Both the position numbers and the translations under genes were made by a program. The notes beneath the pieces are model-generated. The model worked only from the letters and a program-made list of their open reading frames with translations, was not told where the DNA came from and made no database searches. DNA of 33,772 bases from Dawidia soli (lineage in GTDB: Bacteria; Bacteroidota; Bacteroidia; Cytophagales; Cyclobacteriaceae), in contig NZ_JAHESC010000061.1 in assembly GCF_018598185.1 (NCBI RefSeq), positions 1 through 33,772 on the forward strand, in the 5' to 3' direction. Positions 8,022 to 15,137 of the stretch are shown here, one piece after another (position 1 is the first letter of the stretch; the number at the start of each line of letters is the position of its first letter).

Positions 8022-8978
8022 ATGAAAGCAGTTACGATCCATGAATTTGGCGGCCCTGAGGTGCTGCAGGTGGAAGAGGTGAAGAAGCCTTTGCCACGCG
8101 ATAACGAAGTGCTCATTGAAGTGCATGCTTCGAGCTTGAATCCGGTGGATGCGAAGTCTATTGAGAAAGATTCGCGGTACCGGTCGGAGTTGCATTTGCC
8201 GACTACGCTGGGAATGGATGTAGCGGGTGTGGTGGAGATGGTGGGGGATCACGTAAAACACGTTAAGGTGGGCGACAAAGTATTTGGCCAGGCGAGTGTT
8301 TTACGCGATGGTTCGGGGGCCTTTGCCGAGTATGCTGTGACGGCGGAAGATTCGGTTGCGCGGATGCCGGAGAGCCTTGGTTTCCTGGAGGCGGCCGCGG
8401 TGCCTTTGGCAGCGACGAGCGCCTACGAGGCAATTTTCGAGCACATGAAACTGCAAAAGGGGCAACGCGTTTTGATTCATGGTGGATCCGGAGGAATCGG
8501 TTCGTTCGCCATTCAAATGGCCAGGCATGTGGGTGCTTACGTCGCCGCGACTGCATCGGGTGATGGTGTCGAGTTTGTCGAAAGCCTGGGTGCCGACGAG
8601 GTGATCGACTATCGCAAGGATGCCTTTGAATGGAGCTTACGCAACTACGACGCTGTGCTCGATACGGTGGGCGGTGGCATTTATAGTCAATCATTCCATG
8701 TGCTGAAGCGGGAAGGTATCATAGTGTCGATGCTGATGAAACCCGACGAGGATCGGATGCGGCAATTTGGTGTACGGGCGGTGCTGGAAATGACGCGCAT
8801 CGATCGCCGGGTGCTGTCGAAGGTCGCGAAGCTGATCGACGAGGGTGTACTAAAGGTGCATATCTCGGCGATCTACGCGTTGACGGAAGCCAGGGAGGCG
8901 TATCGCGCAAAAGAAGAACAGCAGATCCTGGGTAAAATTGCGATTGACGTGAAACAGGGCAACTATGTAAGTGGATAG
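8022..8978 (+). CDS. NADP-dependent oxidoreductase, quinone-oxidoreductase-like MDR family
   Basis: 318 aa. Medium-chain dehydrogenase/reductase of the zinc-independent quinone oxidoreductase type. It has the HEFGGPEVLQVEEV start, the SSLNPVDAK segment, LGMDVAGVVEMVG in the GroES-like domain, and a Rossmann nucleotide-binding loop HGGSGGIGSFAIQMAR (residues 153-168; three-glycine-rich AxxGxxG variant). The Cys/His ligands of zinc alcohol dehydrogenases are absent. The likely reaction is NADPH-dependent reduction of a quinone or enone; the actual substrate is unknown. It follows the phosphoribosyltransferase gene by 34 bases on the same strand. The gene is complete, and the family's usual length is about 310-330 aa. 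Confidence 0.92.
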   Translation: MKAVTIHEFGGPEVLQVEEVKKPLPRDNEVLIEVHASSLNPVDAKSIEKDSRYRSELHLPTTLGMDVAGVVEMVGDHVKHVKVGDKVFGQASVLRDGSGAFAEYAVTAEDSVARMPESLGFLEAAAVPLAATSAYEAIFEHMKLQKGQRVLIHGGSGGIGSFAIQMARHVGAYVAATASGDGVEFVESLGADEVIDYRKDAFEWSLRNYDAVLDTVGGGIYSQSFHVLKREGIIVSMLMKPDEDRMRQFGVRAVLEMTRIDRRVLSKVAKLIDEGVLKVHISAIYALTEAREAYRAKEEQQILGKIAIDVKQGNYVSG

Positions 8979-9199
8979 CCTTTTGTAGAAGATCGTAGGC
9001 AGCCGGGAAAAGCGCTACACGGTAAACGTGCTTGTATGATTGTTTTTTGCGGGCACGCTATTTATGTCTGTACGAATGTCGATCTGGAAAATAGTATCGG
9101 TAAATGCATCCCGAGATGAGAATTTCCGGATACTGTATTTATTATCGAAACTATCTTTGACAACCTTGCCCATCTATGGGAAAGTGTACGATCGATACC
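8979..9199. other. Convergent intergenic region with a lone promoter-like box
   Basis: This lies between two converging genes. A 60-codon frame at 9040 has no homology-like features and I do not call it. An exact TAnnTTTG match (TATCTTTG, 9152-9159) points right. A transcript from there would run about 70 bases into the hairpin at 9200-9240. No clear -33 element is present, so this is weak. Confidence 0.25.
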
Positions 9200-9240
9200 A
9201 GAGGCTGTTTTTTTTGAAATAAAAAGAACAGCCTCTTCTT
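9200..9240. terminator. Long hairpin terminator, copy 1 of a pair shared with 32553-32591
   Basis: AGAGGCTGTT (9200-9209) pairs perfectly with AACAGCCTCT (9227-9236), and the inner T-run against A-run extends the stem. It is followed by a T-rich stretch. It lies between convergent genes (stop at 8978 on plus, stop at 9290 on minus). The same outer stem and TTTTGAAATA core recur at 32553, also between convergent genes. Confidence 0.7.
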
Positions 9241-9289
9241 ATTTCTACACTGTTCAACTTTCTTGTGATCAACTGTAGTGTAACGGTGA

Positions 9290-9853
9290 CTACTTCAGAA
9301 AGCGTTCATACGCTTTGATCTTGCCGGCCAGGCGTTCTGCCAGATAGCGGTTGCCTTCCTTCAGTTCGTGGTAGATCAGCTGCGCTTCGGCCTGGTAGGC
9401 TTTTTTCTTTTCGTTGTCCCAGTAGAACGGCGGTGCGTAGAGGTTCGTGATGCGGTCGGCCATTTTTACGGCCCAGATCTCTTTGGGTTGTTTTTTGATA
9501 CGGGCCAGGCTGTCGTGCATCTTCGCTTGCTTGTCGGCGATGGTGTTGCTTTTGGTGAGGGCGCGGACGCCTTCGGCTACGGCGGGGCCAAACCGGTGGA
9601 CCAGCTCGTCGTACGTGAGTGCGGTATCTTCCAATGTGTCGTGGAGGATGGCGCAGTGTATGGCGAGGTGGGTATCAAAGTCTTTTTCGAGGGCAGCCGC
9701 CGTCAATACTTCGAAGGCAACACTGCCGATATGGTTCATGTATTCAATTTGTTCGCCGGGGTCGGCCCCGCCGTACTTTTGCCCGTCGTGCATGCGGGTG
9801 GCAAGCTGCCAGGCGTCTTGCAGCGCGTCAATGGGCCAAGGGTTGTTGGTCAT
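9290..9853 (-). CDS. HD-domain phosphohydrolase, MESH1/SpoT-hydrolase-like
   Basis: 187 aa, cytoplasmic. The metal-binding set of HD hydrolases is present in order: H41 (YMNHIGSV), H71-D72 (AILHDTLED) with the following acidic pair, and D133 (KMADRITNL). The N-terminal MHDGQKYGG segment and the LHDTLEDT wording match the (p)ppGpp hydrolase domain of RelA/SpoT and stand-alone MESH1-type enzymes. There is no synthetase, TGS or ACT domain, so it would be a small alarmone hydrolase or a related nucleotide pyrophosphohydrolase. The activity is inferred from the motif set only. The ATG at 9853 is the natural start. Its 3' end faces the hairpin at 9200-9240. Confidence 0.87.
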   Translation of the reverse strand: MTNNPWPIDALQDAWQLATRMHDGQKYGGADPGEQIEYMNHIGSVAFEVLTAAALEKDFDTHLAIHCAILHDTLEDTALTYDELVHRFGPAVAEGVRALTKSNTIADKQAKMHDSLARIKKQPKEIWAVKMADRITNLYAPPFYWDNEKKKAYQAEAQLIYHELKEGNRYLAERLAGKIKAYERFLK

Positions 9854-10117
9854 ATGTTAAGAGTTTTGGGGATTCTGCCGGGAATTGCCGTTGGCAGGCG
9901 GGATGTGGATGTTGGATCTTCGTATATCAGTGTATACGTAAAAACTTAGTGTTATGTTCACTGGATCCTACTGCCCTTTGGCTTTTTGCTGGTGTAGAAG
10001 AATCAGAGCATAAAAATTATCGGTACGGCGCTTTCATTTTATGACGGTACCTCGTCAGGACCACAGACCTCCGTGTAAATATTTATACCGGAAGTGACCT
10101 TGAACGGGAAATTGCGT
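9854..10117. other. Spacer between the HD-domain gene and the candidate sRNA
   Basis: 264 bases in which I see no gene, hairpin of note or good promoter. It must hold the start region of the minus-strand HD gene. TAAGTTTT on the minus strand near 9945 resembles a -7 box with one mismatch. Confidence 0.3.
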
Positions 10118-10125
10118 TACCTTTG
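10118..10125 (+). promoter_or_regulatory. -7 box TACCTTTG
   Basis: Exact match to TAnnTTTG at 10118-10125. A TTG at 10100-10102 lies 15 bases upstream, a shorter gap than usual, so the -33 element is weak. Transcription would start close to 10130. Confidence 0.45.
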
Positions 10126-10129
10126 TGGC

Positions 10130-10278
10130 ATGAAAGTCGTAGCACTTCTTATTTTAAATGTAAAGGATTCCGCAGATCTGATCTGCGTGTGGACTATTCG
10201 TGCCCGGCGATACCGAAGTCTATAAGCAGAGAAAAGTATATTGAGATAAAGCCCGGGCCAATAAAGCCCGGGTTTTTT
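10130..10278 (+). ncRNA. Candidate small RNA (about 150 nt), promoter box to terminator
   Basis: The stretch begins right after an exact -7 box and ends in a rho-independent terminator (10247-10278). It holds no long gene. Inside it is the near-palindrome GCAGATCTGATCTGC at about 10173-10187. A 31-codon frame (10130-10225, starting MKVVALLILN) begins almost at the predicted start of transcription, so it would be leaderless if translated. It could therefore be an sRNA, a tiny gene, or the terminated leader of the gene at 10334. The sequence alone cannot separate these. Confidence 0.35.
10247..10278 (+). terminator. Rho-independent terminator
   Basis: CCCGGG at 10252-10257 pairs with CCCGGG at 10267-10272, flanked by A-run and T-run pairs (ATAAAG against the TTTTTT tail at 10273-10278). 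It lies 56 bases before the next start codon. Confidence 0.75.
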
Positions 10279-10333
10279 GTTTAAGGGCGAAATTTTATAC
10301 GGAATTAAATGTGTTGCGTAAAAATGTAAAACT

Positions 10334-10747
10334 ATGATGACACCTGTAACCTTGTACAGGCCTGTAGGAGCGAATGAGCTGATGCGTATTATTGAAACAG
10401 GCATGGCTTTCTTCCCGCCGAGGCTTTATTGGGAACCTATCTTTTATCCGGTATTGAACGAGCTGTACGCTTGTGAGATCGCCGAGCGCTGGAATATGCG
10501 CGAGGTTGAAGGTGATGATGCCGGATTTGTTACGGCATTTGAAATTCCTTCGTCATACCTTAGTCAGTTCGAAGTGCAGACGGTAGGACTTGCGCATCAC
10601 CAGGAGCTCTGGGTACCTGCGGAGGAACTTGCTGTGTGGAACAGCTACATACTGACTGGGATTCGTGTGACCAGGGCTTATTGTGGTAAGCAGTATAGTA
10701 TGCCGGATAAGATTCGAATTTGTTTGGTTCAAGGCGGACTTTTATGA
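10334..10747 (+). CDS. Conserved-looking hypothetical protein (LYRPVG family)
   Basis: 137 aa, soluble, no signal peptide. It begins TPVTLYRPVGANELMRI, then FFPPRLYWEPIFYPVLNE, AERWN, and a VTAFEIPSSYLSQF strand, ending with a beta strand-turn run. I recall similar Bacteroidota proteins with the LYRPVG..EL and FPPRL..QPIFYPV patterns being annotated ADP-ribosylation/crystallin J1, and the layout could fit a small ART-like fold. I cannot verify that and see no certain catalytic triad. It lies between two terminators (10247-10278 and 10926-10955), so it may be transcribed alone or by read-through from the upstream leader. ATG codons at 10334 and 10337 are equally good starts. Confidence 0.72.
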   Translation: MMTPVTLYRPVGANELMRIIETGMAFFPPRLYWEPIFYPVLNELYACEIAERWNMREVEGDDAGFVTAFEIPSSYLSQFEVQTVGLAHHQELWVPAEELAVWNSYILTGIRVTRAYCGKQYSMPDKIRICLVQGGLL

Positions 10748-10755
10748 GCCGGTGC

Positions 10756-10786
10756 TTGCTATATTCTTAAGATGGTTCTATTTTTG
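10756..10786 (+). promoter_or_regulatory. Promoter of the EF-G paralogue leader
   Basis: TTG at 10756-10758, 20-base spacer, then TATTTTTG at 10779-10786, an exact TAnnTTTG. Transcription would begin near 10793. I see no good promoter between the last terminator (ending 11124) and the EF-G start at 11162, so this is the most likely promoter for the gene. Confidence 0.5.
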
Positions 10787-10810
10787 TGCTGTAGATAAAG
10801 AACGACAATC

Positions 10811-10903
10811 ATGTCAACTATTCTGAAATTCATTATTGCCGCGAGCCACATCATCTTGATAGTAGATGGGGAGGCACGGGTATTTCCGGATGAACGAGGA
10901 TAG
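10811..10903 (+). CDS. Putative leader peptide 1 (30 aa)
   Basis: ATG at 10811 opens a 30-residue frame (start MSTILKFIIA) that ends at TAG 10901-10903, 22 bases before terminator 1. The N-terminal ILKFI is repeated in the second short frame at 11007. Translation is not proven. The placement between promoter and terminator is that of an attenuator peptide. Confidence 0.35.
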   Translation: MSTILKFIIAASHIILIVDGEARVFPDERG

Positions 10904-10925
10904 TTACTACAATAGTATACTGCGA

Positions 10926-10955
10926 AAGCCCCTCCCATCCGGAGGGGCTTTTTTG
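10926..10955 (+). terminator. Leader terminator 1
   Basis: AAGCCCCTCC (10926-10935), five-base loop, GGAGGGGCTT (10941-10950), then a T-run. Perfect 10-bp stem. Confidence 0.85.
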
Positions 10956-11006
10956 TTGCTTCCCCACTATTGATCTCAATTATTATTCAATCACAGAACG
11001 CATGCG

Positions 11007-11063
11007 ATGAGACGTATCTTAAAATTTATAGTCGACAATACTGCAAATATGCCGGAGCGATAA
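11007..11063 (+). CDS. Putative leader peptide 2 (18 aa)
   Basis: ATG at 11007 opens an 18-residue frame beginning [10 protein letters not shown] and ending at TAA 11061-11063, 29 bases before terminator 2. It shares ILKFI-I/V with leader peptide 1, which suggests a duplicated unit. Its short length makes it low confidence by itself. Confidence 0.3.
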   Translation: MRRILKFIVDNTANMPER

Positions 11064-11092
11064 GGCTAGGGGGAAGATCTGTGCTTACCCGA

Positions 11093-11124
11093 AAGCCCCT
11101 TACTGCCGGTGAGGGGCTTTTTTG
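11093..11124 (+). terminator. Leader terminator 2
   Basis: AAGCCCCTTAC (11093-11103) pairs with GTGAGGGGCTT (11109-11119) with one T-G wobble, followed by TTTTTG. It ends 37 bases before the EF-G ATG, so full-length mRNA needs read-through. Confidence 0.85.
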
Positions 11125-11161
11125 TTGTGTTTTGACAATACTACAAAATGACAATTCTATT

Positions 11162-13234
11162 ATGAAACAACATACAAACATTCGGAATATAGGTATCATG
11201 GCGCACGTTGACGCCGGTAAGACGACCGTTACGGAGCGCATATTATATTATACGGGCATGATCCACAGGATGGGAAATATCGACGACGGTAATACCGTGA
11301 TGGATTCCGATCCGCAAGAATCGAAGCGGGGGATTACAATCTCTTCGGCGGCGATCACGACGTTCTGGTCGCGGGAGGGTACACAGTATCAGGTTAACTT
11401 GATCGATACACCAGGCCACGTTGATTTTACGGCTGAGGTAGAGCGTTCGCTGCGCGTACTGGATGGTGCGGTGGCTGTGTTTTGTGCGCGGTCGGGTGTA
11501 CAGCCTCAGTCAGAAACGGTGTGGCGGCAGGCTGATAAGTACGGTGTGCCGCGTATCATCCTGGTCAACAAGATGGACCGGCAAGGTGCTGACTTCCTGC
11601 GTGTAGTCCGGGAGATCGAATCACGGCTTCATACTGTGCCAGTGCCCGTTCAGTTGCCGCTCGGGGCCGAGGACACTTTTGTGGGCGTGATCGATTTGAT
11701 TGCTTTGAAGGCGCTGGTATGGAATGCTGACGACGGCAAGGCCTATACGACGATGGTCATACCGGAATCTCACCTCGCGGAAGCGATGCATTGGCGAACG
11801 TACTTGCTGGAGCAACTTTCGCTGGTGGACGAGTCCATCTTTGCGAAATATACAGCGGGGGAAGCAGTGAGCGAAAGCGAGATCCGTCAGGCGCTGCGCC
11901 GGGCTACGGTCGGGTTGCAGCTGGTGCCGGTGTTATGCGCGGCGGCGTATCGCAACCGTGGTGTGCAGCCTTTGCTGGATGCCGTCGTGTCGTATTTGCC
12001 GTCGCCGGCGGACAAGGCTGAGGTAAAGGGCGTTGTGCCGGAGAGCGACGACGTGGTTGTTCGCGAAACGTCCCTGGATGCTCCTGTGGCCGGGTTGGTC
12101 TTTAAGGTCGTGACCGACGATTATGTCGGCCGGTTGGCGATGGTGCGGATCTATGCCGGGGTGTTAACGAGTGGCGGTTATGTGGTGAATAGTCGTACGG
12201 GCCGACAGACGCGTGTAAGCCGGTTGTTGCGTGTGTTGTCTGACCGGTTCGAACCCGTCGATTCGCTCGATGCCGGTGACATCGGTGCGTTGGTCGGATT
12301 GAAAGATGTAAAGACGGGCGACTCGTTATCACATCCCGAGCATCCAGTTCAGCTTGAACGTATGGACTTTCCGGTGCCGGTGTTTGGGTATGCTATCGAG
12401 GCGAAGGCTTCGAAGGATACGGGCAGGCTCAGCGAGTCGCTGGCACGGTTGCTGGACGAAGATCCGACGCTGGCGTTGGAGGTCGATCCGCAGTCAGGTC
12501 AGACCATTCTGCGTGGTATGGGAGAGCTTCACCTGGAGGTTGTGCTGGAGAAACTGGCGACGACGTACGGTGTGGACGTCAACAAGGGTGAGCCGCAGAT
12601 TGCCTACCGCGAGGTGTTGACGCACGCGGTTATACATCGCGAGGTTTTTAAACGACAGAATGGCGGCAGTGGTAATTTTGCCGATATACAGTTTGAGCTA
12701 TCGCCTGCCGCGAATGGTGCAACGGGGCTCGAGTTTGTTAGTGACATCAAGGGTGGTGTTATTCCAAAGGAGTTTGTTGTTTCCGTACGAAGAGGTTTTG
12801 AGGAGGCGATGAAGAACGGTGCGCTGGCGGGGTATCCTGTCGAGTCTATGCGGGTGCGCCTGTTCGAGGGTAGTATACACGAGAAAGACTCGCATGCGCT
12901 GGATTTCGAAACAGCGGCCGTCATGGGCTTTAAAGAAGCTGCTCCGCAGGCGCGGCCGAAACTGATTGAACCGATCATGCTGGTCGATATCCTTACGCCG
13001 GAAGAGTTCACCGGCGCGGCAACGGGTGATTTGAACCGGCGACGGGGCGTTATCCTGGAGATCGGTACAAAGGGTGGCGCACAGTGGATACGGGCAGAGG
13101 TGCCATTGGCCGCTTTGTTTGGATATGTCACAGCGTTGCGTACGTTGTCTTCCGGCCGCGCATCAGCATCTTTGACGTTCAGTCGCTATCAGTTAGTGCC
13201 GGAGAATGTTTTGGAGAAGGTGCTGCCGGGTTAG
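11162..13234 (+). CDS. fusA: Elongation factor G paralogue
   Basis: 690 aa from the ATG at 11162; the frame is open further upstream, but that part runs through the leader terminator. All GTPase motifs are intact: AHVDAGKTT (residues 14-22), RGITI, DTPGH, NKMD and the C-terminal CAA/S-type G5. Domains II-V are present in order, and domain IV keeps the GSIHEKDS tip region, including the His used in translocation. Length matches canonical EF-G. Compared with Bacteroidota main EF-G (start MARDLxLTRNIGI, EHDGAATMDWM) it has a distinct start and [19 protein letters not shown], so it looks like a second EF-G rather than the housekeeping copy. It should act in ribosome translocation or recycling, perhaps under special conditions. 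It differs from the GTPase-deficient EF-G2 of Bacteroides. Ribosome-protection (Tet) homologues are an alternative, but the fit to EF-G is better. Regulation is likely through the leader at 10756-11124. Confidence 0.9.
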   Translation: MKQHTNIRNIGIMAHVDAGKTTVTERILYYTGMIHRMGNIDDGNTVMDSDPQESKRGITISSAAITTFWSREGTQYQVNLIDTPGHVDFTAEVERSLRVLDGAVAVFCARSGVQPQSETVWRQADKYGVPRIILVNKMDRQGADFLRVVREIESRLHTVPVPVQLPLGAEDTFVGVIDLIALKALVWNADDGKAYTTMVIPESHLAEAMHWRTYLLEQLSLVDESIFAKYTAGEAVSESEIRQALRRATVGLQLVPVLCAAAYRNRGVQPLLDAVVSYLPSPADKAEVKGVVPESDDVVVRETSLDAPVAGLVFKVVTDDYVGRLAMVRIYAGVLTSGGYVVNSRTGRQTRVSRLLRVLSDRFEPVDSLDAGDIGALVGLKDVKTGDSLSHPEHPVQLERMDFPVPVFGYAIEAKASKDTGRLSESLARLLDEDPTLALEVDPQSGQTILRGMGELHLEVVLEKLATTYGVDVNKGEPQIAYREVLTHAVIHREVFKRQNGGSGNFADIQFELSPAANGATGLEFVSDIKGGVIPKEFVVSVRRGFEEAMKNGALAGYPVESMRVRLFEGSIHEKDSHALDFETAAVMGFKEAAPQARPKLIEPIMLVDILTPEEFTGAATGDLNRRRGVILEIGTKGGAQWIRAEVPLAALFGYVTALRTLSSGRASASLTFSRYQLVPENVLEKVLPG

Positions 13235-13240
13235 GGTGAT

Positions 13241-13267
13241 GGTTCCGACAAGTCGGAACCGCCCAAT
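13241..13267 (+). terminator. Hairpin after EF-G gene
   Basis: GGTTCCGAC-AA-GTCGGAACC at 13241-13260, then GCCCAA and a run of seven T. Six bases separate the stem and the T-run, so this is a weak terminator; the next hairpin backs it up. Confidence 0.5.
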
Positions 13268-13284
13268 TTTTTTGGCTAATCATG

Positions 13285-13318
13285 ACGGGTTCCCGGTTTC
13301 GGGAGCCCGTTTTTTTTC
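13285..13318 (+). terminator. Rho-independent terminator
   Basis: ACGGGTTCCCG (13285-13295) pairs with CGGGAGCCCGT (13300-13310) with one wobble, followed directly by eight T. It separates the EF-G gene from the BON-domain gene. Confidence 0.85.
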
Positions 13319-13440
13319 TTTTTGTGGGGTTAGTATTCTATTGTCGTGCCTGATGGCGAGATTCCCCACGGGTGGGCACAATATTTAACGGCTGTCATCA
13401 TGGCTATGGCAGTTTATCGGAAACCAAAATGCAATGTCTT

Positions 13441-14016
13441 ATGAGAACTTACAATCAGCAGATCGAAGATGCGTATGCCAGCTCGCGGCGCGAAGGCGAC
13501 AGCATGCGCAATCGTGAAATTGAACGAAGCTCCGGACAGGACCGCCGGAACCGCTACCGGGACGATCAATACGAGTATAAATATGCGTCCTCGTATGAGC
13601 CCTTCCAGGATGAGATAGAACACACGGCGGGGCGTGACGCGATGCGGGGCACCGATGAGCAGCATGCCGGCATACACCGCGGCAAAGGCCCTCGCAATTA
13701 TCGCCGCTCGGACGAGCGCATATTGGAGGATGTCAGCGAGCGCCTGGCAGAGGATGCGTACGTGGATGCTTCCGGTATTGCGGTGGAAGTCAAGCAAGGT
13801 GAGGTGGTGTTATCGGGCACCGTGCCGGACCGCATGACCAAACGTCGTGCTGAGGATATTGTGGAAGCGGTCTCGGGGGTGTCGCACGTCGAGAATAAAA
13901 TTCGGGTGACGACTACTTTTGAGCAACAAGGTGCACCCGATACTTCTGGTAAGATCCCGAAAAAGTCGAATAAAGGCCCGAGTGAAATGGACATTCGCCG
14001 TACGGCAACGGCTTAG
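13441..14016 (+). CDS. BON-domain protein with charged N-terminal region
   Basis: 191 aa from the ATG at 13441; ATG at 13429 is an alternative. Residues 1 to about 95 are very rich in Arg, Glu, Asp, Tyr and Gly and look disordered. Residues about 100-165 form one BON domain: ERILEDVSERLAEDAYVDASGI, then VEVKQGEVVLSGTVPDRMTKRRAED and a VSGVSHVENKIRV ending. BON domains bind phospholipid or peptidoglycan-related surfaces and often occur in envelope stress proteins. No signal peptide is visible, so the location is uncertain. The stop codon lies inside the first copy of a 24-bp tandem repeat. The gene starts a same-strand run that continues to 17263. Confidence 0.85.
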   Translation: MRTYNQQIEDAYASSRREGDSMRNREIERSSGQDRRNRYRDDQYEYKYASSYEPFQDEIEHTAGRDAMRGTDEQHAGIHRGKGPRNYRRSDERILEDVSERLAEDAYVDASGIAVEVKQGEVVLSGTVPDRMTKRRAEDIVEAVSGVSHVENKIRVTTTFEQQGAPDTSGKIPKKSNKGPSEMDIRRTATA

Positions 14017-14055
14017 ATGAGCCGTAGTAGTACGGCTTAGATGAGCCGTAGTAGT
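14008..14055 (+). repeat. Two tandem copies of a 24-bp hairpin unit
   Basis: 14008-14031 and 14032-14055 are identical, ACGGCTTAGATGAGCCGT plus AGTAGT. Each contains ACGGCT-TAGATG-AGCCGT, a 6-bp stem and 6-base loop. A third, partial unit (GCGGCGTAG) follows. The first copy includes the stop codon of the BON gene. There is no T-run. Confidence 0.8.
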
Positions 14056-14091
14056 GCGGCGTAGAGAATATAAACCGTGAGAAGAACCGTG

Positions 14092-15129
14092 ATGACAAAC
14101 GATCAGCAAAAATTAGGCGTAGCGCTGGTGGGGCTGGGCCGGTACAGTGAGGGGCAATTGGGTCCGGCGCTGACAGAAACACAACACTGTTACCTCGCCG
14201 GGGTTGTCTCCGGCAGCGAGGAAAAGCGTAGGCAATGGCAGGCGCGGTACGACCTGCCGGGGAGTAATTTGTATCATTATGATACGCTGGAGGCGATGGC
14301 GGGCAACCCCGCGATCGATATTGTATATGTAGTGTTACCTAATGCGTTGCATGCGGAGTATGTTATTCGCGCGGCAAAAGCGGGCAAGCATGTTATTTGC
14401 GAGAAGCCGATGGCTACGTCGGTGGAGGAATGCCGACAGATGATCCATGCCTGCCGGGAGGCGGGTGTTTTGTTGTCCATGGGGTATCGGCTTCACTTCG
14501 ATCCGTTTAATAAGGAGATGATGCGCCTGGGGCAGGATGAAATTTTTGGTAAAGTGAAACGCATTGTTGCCGACGATAGCATGACGATCGAAAAAGAAGA
14601 ATGGCGGCTTGATGGTGCGCTGGCGGGTGGCGGGCCGTTGATGAACAACGGTGTGTATTGTGTACAGGCTGCATTGTTCGTGACGGGCGAACTGCCCGTT
14701 GCCATCCGGGCGGAGTTTTCGCCGAAGACCCGGCCGGACCTGTTCCGTACGGTGGAAGAAGGCATTCAGTGGGAGATGGAGTTTGCCAGCGGGAAGAAGG
14801 CGATCTGCGAGAGCAGCTATAGTAAAGACGGTAATTTGCTGCGGGTGACGGCGGAACGGGGTTGGTTCGAGCTGGATCCCGCCTACGAATACAAAGGCTT
14901 GAAGGGGCGCACATCACAAGGGCCGATGGAGTTTCCGGCGATCCGTCAGCAAGCTGCGCAGCTGGATGATTTTGCGTCGTGTGTCAAACGGAGTGGGGCC
15001 TCCCGGGTGCCGGGTGAAATGGGTATGCGTGATGTGGAAATTATGATGGCGATCTACGAGTCGGCCCGGAAAGGTGGAGAACGGGTAACGTTGCATCTGG
15101 AAGCATACCAGGATATGATCGAGGTATAG
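14092..15129 (+). CDS. Gfo/Idh/MocA-family oxidoreductase, glucose-fructose oxidoreductase-like
   Basis: 345 aa from the ATG at 14092 (a GTG at 14077 is in frame but less likely). N-terminal Rossmann domain with VALVGLGRYSEG; the EKPMA motif gives the catalytic Lys105. The C-terminal alpha/beta domain resembles glucose-fructose oxidoreductase: EWRLDGALAGGGPLMNNGVYCVQ (residues 170-192), VEEGIQWEMEF. At the usual Asp (GGGxxxD) this protein has Asn185, and Tyr189 sits at the His/Tyr position; Tyr is normal for the GFOR branch but Asn is unusual and could affect activity. No Tat or Sec signal, so cytoplasmic. It should oxidise or reduce a sugar-type alcohol with NAD(P); substrate unknown. It starts the tight cluster 14092-17263. 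Confidence 0.9.
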   Translation: MTNDQQKLGVALVGLGRYSEGQLGPALTETQHCYLAGVVSGSEEKRRQWQARYDLPGSNLYHYDTLEAMAGNPAIDIVYVVLPNALHAEYVIRAAKAGKHVICEKPMATSVEECRQMIHACREAGVLLSMGYRLHFDPFNKEMMRLGQDEIFGKVKRIVADDSMTIEKEEWRLDGALAGGGPLMNNGVYCVQAALFVTGELPVAIRAEFSPKTRPDLFRTVEEGIQWEMEFASGKKAICESSYSKDGNLLRVTAERGWFELDPAYEYKGLKGRTSQGPMEFPAIRQQAAQLDDFASCVKRSGASRVPGEMGMRDVEIMMAIYESARKGGERVTLHLEAYQDMIEV

Positions 15130-15137
15130 AGAAACAC

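Noticed and set aside
9040-9222. 60-codon frame in the convergent spacer
   Set aside because: Runs into the hairpin at 9200 and has no domain, promoter or coding signature.
10970-11161. N-terminal extension of the EF-G paralogue
   Set aside because: The open frame passes through terminator 2, and family N-termini align with the ATG at 11162.
14008-14055. Tandem 24-bp repeat as a mini CRISPR
   Set aside because: No spacers; units are adjacent.
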